Of a stretch of DNA of 64,000 nt, positions 11,225 through 22,443 are shown piece by piece; within the stretch, counting starts at the first letter, position 1, and every line of letters begins with the position of its first letter. Under the pieces are notes generated by a model. That model did not search any database and had not been told where the DNA came from. It worked only from the letters and a program-made list of their open reading frames with translations. Source of the DNA: Pocillopora verrucosa (taxonomy: Eukaryota; Cnidaria; Anthozoa; Scleractinia; Pocilloporidae); assembly GCF_036669915.1 (NCBI RefSeq), contig NC_089324.1, forward strand, positions 14,266,131-14,330,130, in the 5' to 3' direction. Both the position numbers and the translations under genes were made by a program.

Positions 11225-14200
11225 ATGTCTAAAAGGACAGGCAGAAGAAGAAGAAACAACGCTAAACACAAGAATGAAGAATCGGCTACTGCCCTGAATG
11301 AATCAGAACACATATTGGATCTTGGAAAGTTTGAAGAGATGAAACGACCTCAACTTCAGACGTTATGCAAACGGTTTGGACTTAAAGCTTCAGGAAAGGC
11401 AAGAAATTATCCTTATGAATCTTTTCCTCTGTGGACCTAAAGTAACAGTTATATTACAGACAGTTTTCTCTTTATAGGTATAAGTAAAATTAAAACTTAG
11501 TGGGATAAAAGGGTGATTTCCTACTATAGATAAAAAAAATATTTCCAAATAGAAAAATATGAAAAAATCCCTGACTTTGTCCTTGTTACGAAATTATTTT
11601 CACCCCTTCAAAGTGAATGATTTTACTCTTAAAGTGTTAATATACTGAAATTTGCATCTTCTTAATTCAATCTAAGTCTTTCAGTTGATAATTCATCATC
11701 ATAATGCGAAATGCACACATGTATGGAAAAATCTGACTTCGTCCTTGTTAAGAAATTATTTTCATCCCTGTTAAGTGAATGATTTATAAAAACTCTTAAA
11801 GTGGTACAGTAACTAATGCTGAAATTTACATTTCTTCAATTCAATTCATGATAATGCAAAATGCGCACAGGTCCAAGCCAATAGATGGCTAAACTTTGAC
11901 AGTTTTGTTATGCCTATTGACAGAGCACACACTATATTTAACCCTTTAAATCCCATGATTGACTAAGACAGAATTTCACCCAACGATATCAATATCAAGT
12001 AGACAAGAATAAAGAAAAATATTAATTAGGGAATTATTAGTTGATCTAATACCAAATTCCTCGTAGCTAACATCAGAGGTAAGGAGAATTACTTGTGAGA
12101 TCTTAGTGGTGAAAGAAGTAAAGACTAGATCATGAACAAGGTGTCAGCAACTGACAGGAGAGCTTTAACTCTATTTCTGTCTCTCCCTTGTCTCATTAGA
12201 ATACTGAGCTTGTTGAGAGACTTAAAGAACATGTCAGCAACAACAACAACAACAACAACAATACAGAGGAACAACCATTGTCATCAAGTTCTCACCAAGA
12301 AACAGAGGAACCTGAAAAGCCAGGCAATGTTACCTTTGAAAAAGCTGACAGTCATGTACAGGAAGTGAATGAACCCAAAAAACTAAGCAATGTTACTTTT
12401 GAAATAGCTGATAGTCAAATTCCCACAGATGAACATGTCCATATTAGCAGTAATGATAGTAGTAGCTGTGACTCTCCAAGTAGTCATGTAGACCTTCAAG
12501 CAGGTGACGTGAATGGGTGTGTCAACCCAGACAGCACAGTAGAAGCAAATGATCAAGCAAATGCAGAGCAAGCAAAGTCTAAACCTGATTTGTCTTCAAG
12601 CAGAATTTTGAAAGACCTGAACTGCACAGACCCACCTTCCACAGGTCAGTAAAACGATAAATGTGTAACAGCTAAAATTATTTTAAGTGACACTAAAACC
12701 TAATTTTGCAACATATTTTCTATAATTCCAATAATTAGAAACCCTGAAAATCTAGCTAATTTAATGGATAAAGAATTACATTGTAGCATGAGAACCTGAC
12801 ATGTTTGAACCTACATGTGTGTGACTGACAGCATTCAGACAAAATTTTGCACGTGCTATCTATAGTCTCATTTTCCAAACTAAACCTTAGCACCAAGGAG
12901 TGACTCAAATCTAATGTCTTCTTACAATATCACCCCTGGATCACACAATTAAAGTCACAAGAATATAAGAGATTATCACAAAGTGAAGGAGCTCTCCAAA
13001 AAAATTCTTCTTGTCAGCATCTTAGGAAATGTGTGGGGAATGGTACAGAGAATATGTATACTGATGTTAAGCAGGTAATTTAGTGTTAACAACTGAGTTG
13101 AAAACATTAATTAGCCACTGTAAAGGGTTAAAAAGCTGACGTTTCGAGCGTTAGCCCTTCGTCAGAGCGATTGGGTTAATGCTTGAAACATCAGCTTTTT
13201 ACCCTTTACAGTGGCTAATTTACGTTTTCAACTCAGATGTTAACACTAAACTACCTGCTATACTCTCCCACTGATGCAGCACCACAGTTTCTTTAGAAAC
13301 TTACTCCTTTATACTGATGTTAAGTAGTAGAGGGTTGAAAACATGATTGTCTTACCTGTATCGCTAAAAGATTTAAGAGGAAGTAGTAACTAGTGCTTAC
13401 AGCATAGACAACTTAGCTTATCAATGGCCTACAAACACTTGATAAACAAAAAAAGTTATATCCATCATCAAAAAATTAGCTCATGTGTCAATGCGTATTC
13501 ATTGAAATATGAAATATGTGGGAAGTTTAAAACACAAAAGATGCATATTGTAAGGGTTGCTGATGGCTTAGCTCAGGGCAACTGCAGCTTCTTAAGTGCT
13601 TCATATAGGCTTACAGCTGCCAAGTGAATCAATTACATTGTAACATTTTTAAACATTGTTAATGTGGCACATACTTTAGAGAGATTCCCTCTGTCAAGCT
13701 TCAATGTGCTTGAACAATAATATTGACATCAGCATGGAAAACAGGAATATGAAGCATTCTCAGAAAACTGAATTTAGTCTGCAAATTTCATTAAGTAACA
13801 GATAGCTAAGTTATTACATTGATTTATAACCTTTACAGGTCAAAACAGTGACACAAAGAAAGCTAAATTGGATACTTGTACCAAATGGTGCGTTGTTGAA
13901 GGCCTTTTTAAACAGGAAAACAAGGCCGTGTGGAAGAAGATTTTTCTTTCTGGAGGGAAGGCTATGATTTCCAACAGTTTTGGTAAAAGAGTCCCTTTTG
14001 TTTTGGAGCCATGTGGATTGATGACGCCCAAAGACTGTGATGACAACTATATCTGTGGAAGCTGTGTCAGGGACAATGAAGTAGCATTAAGATGCAAAGG
14101 TAGCTCAAGAGTTGTGCATTCTTCTGCTGTGCCACAAGAACCCGATGATGCTGGTAAGGTTGTTACCATTTCTTGTCCTCCCAAGCATTCAGTTACTTTA

Positions 14201-16220
14201 AGTTGTAATGGCCAACTCAGAGTGGCTGATAAATGTTCCTGTTTATTCCTGGATTCTGCATGGGGCTTGTTATATTTTAAAAATCTCAGACATCTGTAAT
14301 TGGGAGAAGCCTGGCACAAAAAAAATTAAAAAACTAAATATGAATTCTTTAATGTCGTACATGAAGGAGGCAGGTACTGACTCTTGAATATCCAGGTGCT
14401 GGTATATACACCAACTCTGTCTTTTAATGAGAACTCTGCCTAGAGAAGTATTCTGCTCCTCTCAGTCAATCATTGGATACTTGTCCATTGCCTATAACCC
14501 TGAGACACTTTTTCCCTGTAGCTTTTCTCCAACCAGTTATACTCCAGATATCTGATATTTCTCCTCTTCTTATCAACTTTCTGTTTGGAAAAAAAAGTGA
14601 TATTTTAAGGAGAAATTCCTCTGAGGACATTTCAGGGAGTGAAAAAGTTAACTATGGATCCTTGTTCTTTTTTGGCTTGTTCTTGCCTGACTCCCCCAAG
14701 GAGTTTCAATGCATAGCAGCAAATCGTAAGGAAAGCTTAGTGAAATGCAGGGGGGTAACCTTTCAGTGGATTGGCATCCCATCCAGGGAAGAGTAATAAT
14801 ACTCCTTGTTGCTTCATACTACAGAAACCAGAATAAGCGCTAACTGAATGGGTCTGACTCAGCTGGAGTACAGATGTTACTTTTTTTACCTTGGGAATAG
14901 ACAGACAAAGCTTTATTTGTATAAATCATTTAAATTAAATTATAATAATTATTTTCTTATTTCACAGTATTGTTGATTGATTAGAAAATAATGTTTTTTT
15001 TTTCCTTAGTATCAAGATGGTTATGTGACACTTTGTGAACCATACTAAACTATGAAATAGCAGTCCAAAAGTGACATGCTTACCTGTACAATGTAGATTT
15101 TTCATTAAACTTGGTAAGTTTCTTTGCTCATCCTGAATGCTCTGTTTTTTTTTTTCACTTTAGAGCCCACTGCTGTATGCAGCACACCCTTATCATCCAG
15201 TCACAGTCTGCTGACAAGCTTTTCAAGATCAGGCTCAGTGAAGCGCAAGAGGAGTGAAGATGCAAACAGTTCTGTAGTGAACTCATCGACTGACTTTAAC
15301 CAAATGGAGAAGAAACCGAGGAAAGATACCATTGTCAGATCTGGTAGCAGCACTCCAGCAAGCCCTCAAGTTCGCAGAGCCAGGGGAGAACAGCTGGTGT
15401 TACCCAGGTGATGATAATGTTACCTCTCCCAAACATCTTCCATCTATTTTCCAGCAACAAGTTATGAGAATAATGATTTTAGATATATGAAATTCATATC
15501 TTTGCACTGCGGTGAAGAAACAAATTTAAGAGATCCTTGCAGCTAAGAACACCACTGAACTAGTAGTTGAAAATAGGACCTGAAAAAAATCTTGTACGGG
15601 CCTGAATTTTTTCAGGTCCTATTTTAAACTACTATTTCAGTAGTGTTCTTAGCTGCAAGGATCTCTTAAATAAGTTATGAGAATTTTTTTAACTCGTCAG
15701 CTTAGAGTTTTTATCTCCAATTTGGTATCCTCTTCAAATGATCTAACATCAAGTTATTATAATTGTTAAATAACTTAATCTTATTGAATGTAACTGCTTC
15801 ATCCTTTCAACCCCTAAGGCTGACTAGCATCTATTTTCTCCTCACAACGTCACTGCTGAATCAAAAACTCAAGTCGTGAGAATAAAAGAAATGATCACCA
15901 CCTTAAGAAGATCATGATTATGAGACAAATTCTCCTTGTCAGTACCATAGGAATTGTATTAGAACAGTATGGAGAATATGCAAACTGATGTTAAGGACTC
16001 ACAGGTTAATAATCATTTTTTCAGAAACCTCACGAGACCATGGCAACCAAAGAAAACAACAAAGACATCACAGAGTGTTGTTAGAGAAGACACAGAATTT
16101 GCCAAAAGAGTTGAGGAGATTATCAAAAAAACACAACCAGGCTCAGAAGAAGAAATGTTCATGATAATGTTTTCTAAATCTAGCAGGATTCAACGTTCAC
16201 CCACTAAGACTACTGAGTAA
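11225..16220 (+). CDS. SAP-domain protein with a Dppa2/4-like conserved C-terminal region
   Basis: Five exons: 11225-11398, 12200-12644, 13839-14153, 15164-15407 and 16025-16220. Phases agree, giving 457 aa; an in-frame ATG at 11213 would add four residues. Residues 7-10 are a basic RRRR. A SAP DNA-binding motif spans 36-69 (MKRPQLQTLCKRFGLKASGK, then NTELVERL across intron 1). Residues 75-205 are Ser/acid-rich and disordered, with a poly-Asn run. Residues 222-287 carry WCVVEG and CDDNYICGSC. This is the WCVVxG ... EDNxxCxxC layout I know from the DCR module of Dppa2/Dppa4, which also follows a SAP domain. The tail is basic (VKRKRS, MEKKPRKD). The inferred role is a nuclear chromatin-binding factor. 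The SAP call is firm; the DCR call is from remembered family pattern, not a search. Intron 1 has a GC donor. Confidence 0.8.
11399..11404 (+). promoter_or_regulatory. GC-type 5' splice site (GC-AG intron 1 of the SAP/DCR gene)
   Basis: The exon reads ...GGAAAG and the intron starts gcaaga. Joining to the acceptor at 12199 restores the SAP consensus (GLKASGK then NTELVERL) in phase 0. No nearby GT donor does this. Reading through instead ends in a stop after 14 codons. Confidence 0.75.
11938..12122 (+). repeat. Dispersed MITE-like repeat, family R3
   Basis: Carries aatatcaatatcaag, gggaattattagttgatcta and taaggagaattacttg. It lies in intron 1 of the SAP/DCR gene, just before exon 2. Confidence 0.7.
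12238..12262 (+). repeat. (CAA)n microsatellite encoding poly-Asn
   Basis: About eight AAC/CAA triplets inside coding exon 2 of the SAP/DCR gene give a run of asparagines just after the SAP domain. Its length may vary between alleles. Confidence 0.9.
12890..13082 (+). repeat. Dispersed MITE-like repeat, family R2
   Basis: R2 copy (gtgactcaaatctaatgtct ... gtatactgatgttaagc) in intron 2 of the SAP/DCR gene. Confidence 0.7.
13083..13312. repeat. Foldback repeat, family F
   Basis: Arms cactgtaaagggttaaaaag and its complement ctttttaccctttacagtg flank gacgtttcgagcgttagccc. The right end holds gatgcagcaccacagtttct, seen again near 46360 and, reverse-complemented, near 59130. It directly abuts an R2 copy. 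Confidence 0.85.
15527..15671. repeat. Long inverted repeat (about 60-bp arms)
   Basis: The left arm runs from agatccttgcagctaagaac through agtagttgaaaataggacct. The right arm is its near-perfect complement, ending at ttcttagctgcaaggatct, across a spacer of about 20 bp. It sits in intron 4 of the SAP/DCR gene and is distinct from family F. Confidence 0.88.
15806..16010 (+). repeat. R2 repeat abutting a splice acceptor
   Basis: R2 copy ending (actgatgttaaggactcac) about 15 bases before the exon 5 acceptor (ttttttcag, 16016-16024) of the SAP/DCR gene. The branch point for that exon probably lies in repeat-derived sequence. The same arrangement is present in the duplicate at 22.4 kb. Confidence 0.75.
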
Positions 16221-17700
16221 TGTTCTTATTTAAGTGAGATTGCATCAAAGTTTTAATTTGCAGGAGGTTTTGGCAGCCTACAACTTTGATAAATATTGTT
16301 TGTAAACAAGATTGTAACATAGCTTCATCGAATGAGTAAACAGCAGTAATTGAAATATTTCAAGTTGTAGCCTAAGCATCCAATTTGACTCAGAATTTCT
16401 CATTCCATCTAATTGTAAAACATTCTTTTCAAAGTAATTCCTATTTTCCTTACAATTTTTTGAGACTTTATTTTAAGTACATTTACTGTTAAAAGTTTAT
16501 TGTCCTAACTTTTAGATCCTGAATTTTATTTTGATGTTGTAGTTTCCTTGTTAAATTTGTTTAGTTACAGATCAAAAACATAGAGAGGACGTTACTCTAG
16601 ATATTTTTTTCATAAGTGTTTTGTAACTGAAAAAAGCCTGTCTTGCACTTAAAATGGGAAGGTATATTTGAAGCTCAGTGAAGGATGCAAGTCAGAAGAA
16701 AATTTATTTTTAGGAACAGTGAAATTATAAACTGTGAATTGTTTTCTCCCACAATAATGGGTATAGTGAAAGCCAAAAAAAACTTTCATGCACTTTAGGC
16801 TGAAATTATTATAATCCTGTGGAGAATTCAAGGATTCAAGAAAACTGCTTTTAGGAGTGCTTGTTTGAAATTCATTACAATCCACAGGAGTTTCAATAAA
16901 AGTCAGAAACTGGCATTCTTCCACCACCTTTAAGAGATCTTACTTCTTTCAGTTTTTCTGAGAATAGTCTCTCATGTGGGGTTCTCCTGACAGCCCCTTT
17001 CCAGGCAGAGCCACCTATTGCAACATCAGCTGCCTCTTATGGACAAAGTTATTGAAACCTCTGAATCTCTTTGATTTTGAACCTCTCATCCTGGTTTAGA
17101 TGAGTCAATTTAAAACAATTCTTAAAGTTATGCTTTTTTTTAACAAAATGAAGTGCATTTTGAGTAATGAACTCTCGTAATAAAATGCCTTGTTTAAAAA
17201 TCTACAAAATCTATTTTGTGGTGTTATTTATGAATGAATTTCTGTGAGATGTGCCCTGTTCTCTGGAATAAGTAGATTAGAAAATAGAAACATAGGGGTT
17301 TGTCAAATAGTTGTCTTTTCAGATTGGAAATGATTTTTTTTCCTTTGAGGGGCTTAAATGAAGGTGGTTTGGATTTATTATATTTTCCTAACACCTTACT
17401 GGTTCTGATTAAAAACCAAGGTAAAAGTGAAGTCTCTATTTAAGTCAAGAGGCCCATCTTGCCGGTGTTTGTCCAGGTTTCCCAACTACCCCATTGCATG
17501 GGATGCTTATAACAACTCTTCTTTTAAAGTTCCATTAGACCTTTTTTAATGGCCAAAAAATTTTATGATGGTGACTGAAATTAGATATTGCCTCTAATTT
17601 GCATCTGGTAGGTGAATACGTAGAGTAAGAATGTATGAAAAGTAATGACTCATTCAAACGTTGAACTAAATCCTCCTACTTGAGTGAATGGTATACCTGT
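16221..17700 (+). other. 3' UTR and downstream flank of the SAP/DCR gene
   Basis: No gene is visible. The sequence is closely matched by the duplicate at about 22650-23925. That shows the duplication carried the 3' flank, not only exons. AATAAA-like signals occur (taataaaatgcc at 17180). Confidence 0.6.
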
Positions 17701-17708
17701 AAGGATTC

Positions 17709-17850
17709 TTAACCCTTGAACTCCCATGAGTAACCAGGACAGAATTTCTCCTTGCAATATCAATACAATATCAACCAGATCAGTGATGAGAATGAAGAAA
17801 AATTTCAATTTAGGGATAATTAGTTGATTTGATGCGAAATTCGCACTCTA
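17709..17850 (+). repeat. Dispersed MITE-like repeat, family R3
   Basis: ttgaactcccatgagtaacc ... gggataattagttgatttga; truncated copy downstream of the SAP/DCR gene. Confidence 0.65.
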
Positions 17851-17969
17851 CGATTGTTATTCGAGGATTGTCGATTCATTTATTTTCATTCATTAACGAG
17901 GTCGGCTTTTCTTCCCAGTAAAGGGCTATTACGTTTACATGATAAACAAAATAATACATGGTTTCTTGT

Positions 17970-18066
17970 AGAAATGGAATTTCTCTACTCGTGTACAACT
18001 CGACATCTCACTCGTTCGCTGCGCTAACTCGTGAGCTATCGAGTTGAACATTCGAAGAGAAATTCA
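17970..18066. repeat. Imperfect foldback
   Basis: The arm gaatttctct...acaactcgac is mirrored by ctatcgagttgaacattcga ... agagaaattc. The loop contains the palindrome-rich ctcgttcgctgcgctaactc. Non-coding. Confidence 0.6.
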
Positions 18067-18099
18067 ATATTTAGGCGCGCCCAAGAATTATTCACAATT

Positions 18100-20260
18100 T
18101 TATTTCAAAGCACGAGCATTATCGCGCCAAGAACGAAAGTCACATCAACTTCATAGGCAAATGTCGCAGGGAACTTGTATGGTGTGTTAGTTATAATATT
18201 TCTGAAAATAACAATGGTTCATATAGTTGACACAAGTGTATAGTTGTTTAAATCGAATTTTTTTTGTATTCAAACTACACCGAAAAAACAGGCGGTCGGC
18301 ATATGAAATCCCATTTCAACATGTTTCGAAAATTAAATGCTTCATTCGAATTGTTTAGATATTTAAATGACTTTCACAAGTTTATAGTTTAAACATCATC
18401 ACACATGTTCTTCAAATTCTGAAAGACATAACTATCGATCCGCCATCAAACTAAAGGAAAAACCTCAACAACAATTTTCCTTGTACCATTTCTAAAAATA
18501 CCTAGCGTTTAAAGTTTAGAAGTTGAGCTATGCTTGGCCACAAGAATTTAGCGAACCCCTCCTAACATAATTGTCTTCGAAGGTGTGGGTAAACTCAGGA
18601 AAAAGAAAATAAGAAACTAAGTGAACTTTTGTATAGACATGAGCATTGGCACTTAGCTTAGAAACACAAACCGTGTATTATCAAAAAGATCGAAACCGAA
18701 GATTCTACGAAAGACAAGTATACCATCTAGGGGAAAAGAAGGGGATGAGCTCAACCCAGATGGGTCACTAGGCTTTTAAACACCCTTTGACTTCAAATCT
18801 CTCCCCCCCCCCCCCCCCACACTCCCCTCCCCTCATCTTAGTACCCCGCTAAACTCTTATCTGTTAAATCTCCAGACTTCTCTGAGCTATTTTCCTGCAA
18901 TACCTTTGCCAAATGGAAATGTATGCAATTAATGATGTATTTACCCTATAGCAGACAAATGGCGAAATCTTTAAGCACAGTCTCAAAATGTGCAGAGAAT
19001 TTGCACGTGGTCTGACTTTGGTTTTCATTGAGGCAAGTCTGAGAGACGACATGTAGATAGATAGATAGATAGTTTATTATCAAATAAAATACATTGCAGC
19101 CATAGGCTGAATTGCGTGCTTTTCACAATCATTGATTATATAAGACTATATAAGACTACCTATTACAAAAATGCTAAGACCTAAATAAAATTACTAATAT
19201 AACTAATATAGCTAATATACAGCAGTGGAATAGCTAAAAATCTAGGTTAGCACACGCGCACATAGCCGGGATAAATGAAAATTTAAAACGGTCAGTGCGA
19301 AAGCGCGGCATGTTAAAAACGCGCCGGTGTCTATTATTGTAAGCTGAAAAATGCCTATCTCAAATTATATAATTTGTGAGATGGATTTGAGACAGACAAA
19401 AACAGATCCGTAAATAATTTCATGCGTCTGTCATAGAGCGAAGCTAAACCTTGCCTGTCTAAAGAGTCATGGTATGACAGTTCTGGTGAAATGATGGATA
19501 ATGTGCGTCTTTGGATCCTTTCAATGGTATCACTAAGATACGCAGGTAACGCATGATGGAATATTTGTGCGTAGTATTCCAGAACAGGACGTATAGTTGT
19601 ACAATAAAAATTAATTATGTCATCCGCTGGAACGCAGGCTCTCTTTAGGAGGACTAAAAAGTATAATCGTTTGTTTGCTCTTTTTATAACATCATTGACG
19701 TGGTTATTCCACTTAAGGTTACACGAAATAGTCATGCCTAGGACCCTAGCTCTCTCTACTGTCTCTAATACTTTGCCATCGACCAAGAGTTTCTGCCTTT
19801 TGTAGTCGATATGGGTGAATGGCAGATCTGTTTTACCAAATGCAATCGGTGAGAACCAAAAAAGTAGGTCTATCAATAACATTCTTACAATTAAAACTAC
19901 AGAAATAATGGCACCTATGCTACAATCAAAATAGTCAACACCTTGGAATAGCATCACAATCCTTAACCCTATGATCCTAAGGGGTGACTTTCATCTAATT
20001 TCTCACTACAGAACTTTATCTAAATCCCACACTATGGTCACAAGAAGAGGAAACATTGCACGAAAATACAAGTAGAAAAGAAAGTTTCTTGCCTTGTCTT
20101 GACCTGTCAATATAATATTAATGTGGTTTACTAAACAAGTGTCTTGTTTATCACTATACTTTTCAACAGCTCATTTTGAGATCCACCCTGCTGTGGAGCA
20201 GGATCATCAAGTTGTCATTTCAGAACATGAAAGTGGTAGTGATCTGGACATAAACGAGGT
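18100..20260 (+). pseudogene. Family X pseudogene relic 1
   Basis: Plus-strand, decayed copy of the small gene that is intact at 28.9, 39.2 and 44.7 kb. The 5' flank (ggcggtcggcatatgaaatc near 18290) is present. The segment holding exon 1 is deleted: cgaaaccgaagattc joins directly to tacgaaagac near 18707. Exon 2 starts after ctatag at 18949 but diverges within about 40 bases. A LINE tail then replaces the rest, and intron 2 resumes near 19866. Exon 3 (20170-20258) is shortened and ends at a conserved gtatg donor. No intact product is possible. Confidence 0.8.
19055..19865 (-). mobile_element. 5'-truncated non-LTR retrotransposon (LINE) tail
   Basis: Minus-strand open frame with the C-terminal end of a LINE reverse transcriptase: RVLGMTISCNLKWNNHV, KRLYFLVLLKRACVP, FYCTTIRPVLEYYAQIFHH, then IERIQRRTLSIISP. 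This is the usual CR1/L2-like order after the palm. The 3' end is an (AGAT)n tail at 19052-19072. The frame runs on to 19957, but its first roughly 30 residues translate intron sequence of the surrounding family X relic rather than LINE. It is non-autonomous and dead. Confidence 0.85.
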
Positions 20261-20535
20261 ATGATGGCAGAAAATTGCCTGTTAATAGTTGTATGTCAGG
20301 GCTAAATCAAACATCAAAAATCAAATGTGTCCTTGTCTTGGACACTTTTTTTATGGACTTATTGAATGAATGAGCAAGGATCTTACTCACTCACCCAGAA
20401 ACTCAACACAGAAAACTGGATAGATATTTCTTTATGTCCCATTATGAATTTGCAGTGCCATCATCAACCATAACATGATAGAAATCATGAGCTAATCATG
20501 TAATTGCTATATGATAGCCAAGGATAATCTTCAGA

Positions 20536-21135
20536 CATAGACTGTACTTAGAAAGCAGAGTAGGGGCGGGGTGGAATCTACGAAAGACTAGCTTACCATA
20601 GAGGGGAAGAGAAGGGGATGAGCTCAACCCAGATGGGTCACTAGGCTTCTAAACACCACTCCAAATCTCCCCCCCCCCCTCCCCTCATCTGAATACCCCT
20701 CTAAACTCTTATCTGTTAAATCTACAGTTGTCCCTAAGCTATTTTCCTGCAATACCTTTGCCAAATGTATGCAGTTAATGATGTATTTACCCCATAGAAG
20801 AAAAATGTGAGAATCATTGACCACAGTGACAGAGAATGGAGCACTGCAGATCATCAGCTTTACTCTCGCAACGAAGAATTACTCTTTTCCAAAAAGACAA
20901 GTAAGTAGAATAGAAAGTTTCTTGCCTTGTCTGGACCAGTCAATATAACGTTAGTTTGGTCTACTAAACAAGTGTCTTGTTTATCACTATGCTTTTCGAC
21001 AGCTTATTTTAAGATCCACACTGTCGTGGAGCTTGACGAAAACAACTAACCTCATCAAGTTGTCATTTTAGAGCATAAAAGTGGAAGAGTTGTGGCCATA
21101 AACCAGGATGATGACACTGTCATTGCTAAGGTATG
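20536..21135 (+). pseudogene. Family X pseudogene relic 2
   Basis: Flank, exon 2 and exon 3 of the family X gene, very close to the 28.1-27.5 kb copy but on the other strand. Exon 2 begins at 20798 (KKNVRIIDHSDREW...) and is cut after about 80 bases, losing its donor and the middle of the domain. Exon 3 (21003-21130) is full length but has an in-frame TAA at 21047-21049, where the intact copy has AAA. Exons 1 and 4 are missing. Confidence 0.88.
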
Positions 21136-21430
21136 ATGGCAGAAAATTGCTTGTTAATAGTTGCATGTCAGGGCTAAATCAAAAATCAAATGTGTCCTTG
21201 TCTTGGAGATTTTTTAATGGACTTATTGAATGAATGAGCAAGGATCTTACTCACTCACTCAGAAACTCAACACAGAAAACTGGATAGATATTTCTTTATG
21301 TCCCATTATGAATTTGCAGTGCCATCATCAACCATAACATGATAGAAATCATGAGCTAATCATGTAATTGCTATATGATAGCCAAGGATAATCTGGCAAG
21401 AGTCTGATGATGACCTTCTGAGTAAAAGCT

Positions 21431-21625
21431 AACTCCTTAACTCTCAAGATCTGATTGTTAACTCTCCAGTCTAGCTGCTACACATTTTTTTGTAAATCAG
21501 TTATGAGAATTTGGTGTGAAATTAAGATGAAAACTTCTACCTGATAGGTTTGAGTCTTCTAGTTACCTTATCAACATGATAGGAAGAAGTTGCATACTGG
21601 TCATTTTTGGGAGTTAAAGGGTTAA
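21431..21625 (+). repeat. Dispersed MITE-like repeat, family R1
   Basis: R1 copy (actctcaagatctgattg ... tgggagttaaagggtt) between pseudogene relics. Confidence 0.8.
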
Positions 21626-21719
21626 CAATGACCTCCATTATGAGGCCTCAAATATGCCTTCCCATTTTAAGTGCAAGATGGGCTTTTTTCAGCTACAAAA
21701 CATTATATGATGTTACTCA

Positions 21720-22047
21720 CGCTACAATCAAAGTAGTCAACACTCAGGAATAGCATCACAAACTTAACCCTTTAACGCCAAGGAGTGACTCACATCTAAT
21801 TTCTCACTACAAAATCACACACCAATGTCACAGGTGAAAGAAACATTACTCTTGTCCTAAATGACAAATAAGTAGAAAAGAAAGTTTCTTGCCCTGTCTG
21901 GACCAGTCAATATAAAATTAGTCTGGTTTACTTTAAACAAGTGTATTGTTTATTACTATGCTTTTCAACAGCTTCTTTGAGATCCACACTGTCATGGCGC
22001 TTGACAAAAATGAGAAACTTTGTCAAGTTCTCATTTTAGAGTATAAA
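21720..22047 (+). pseudogene. Family X pseudogene relic 3 (exon 3 fragment)
   Basis: Intron 2 sequence and the first 75 or so bases of exon 3 (from 21972: FFEIHTVMALDKNEKLCQV...) end inside the exon. The next bases, ggccaggggagaacag, belong to exon 4 of the SAP/DCR gene. No start codon, other exons or donor remain. Confidence 0.85.
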
Positions 22048-22235
22048 GGGCCAGGGGAGAACAGCTGGTGTTACTTAGGTTATGAAAATGTTACTTCTCC
22101 CCACATTTTCAATCTATTTTCTGGCAAACAGGTTATGAGAATTTTTTAAGTCATCAGTGGTTTCCTCTTCAAATGACCTAACATTAAATTATTATACCTG
22201 TTAAATGTCTTAATGTCATTGAATGGAACTGCTTC

Positions 22236-22443
22236 ACCCTTTAACCCCCAAGAGTGATTAGCATCTAATTTCTCCTCACAGCATCACTGCTGACTCAAAA
22301 GCTCAAGTCAGGAGATTAAAGGAAATGATCACCACCTTAAGAAGATCATGATTATGAGACATTCTCCTTGTCAGTACCATAGGAAATGTATAGGAACAGT
22401 TGGGAGAATATGGAAATGAGAGTTAGGGACTCACAGGTTAATG
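22236..22443 (+). repeat. R2 repeat (duplicated with the SAP/DCR 3' end)
   Basis: Same position relative to exon 5 as the R2 copy at 15806, so the insertion predates the duplication. Confidence 0.75.

Noticed and set aside
12278-12652. Separate Ser-rich 124-aa gene
   Set aside because: It is part of exon 2 of the SAP/DCR gene, joined in phase to the SAP motif upstream and the DCR exon downstream.
19866-19957. N-terminal 30 or so residues of the 200-codon frame as part of the LINE protein
   Set aside because: This segment matches family X intron 2 in the other copies, so the LINE begins inside it.
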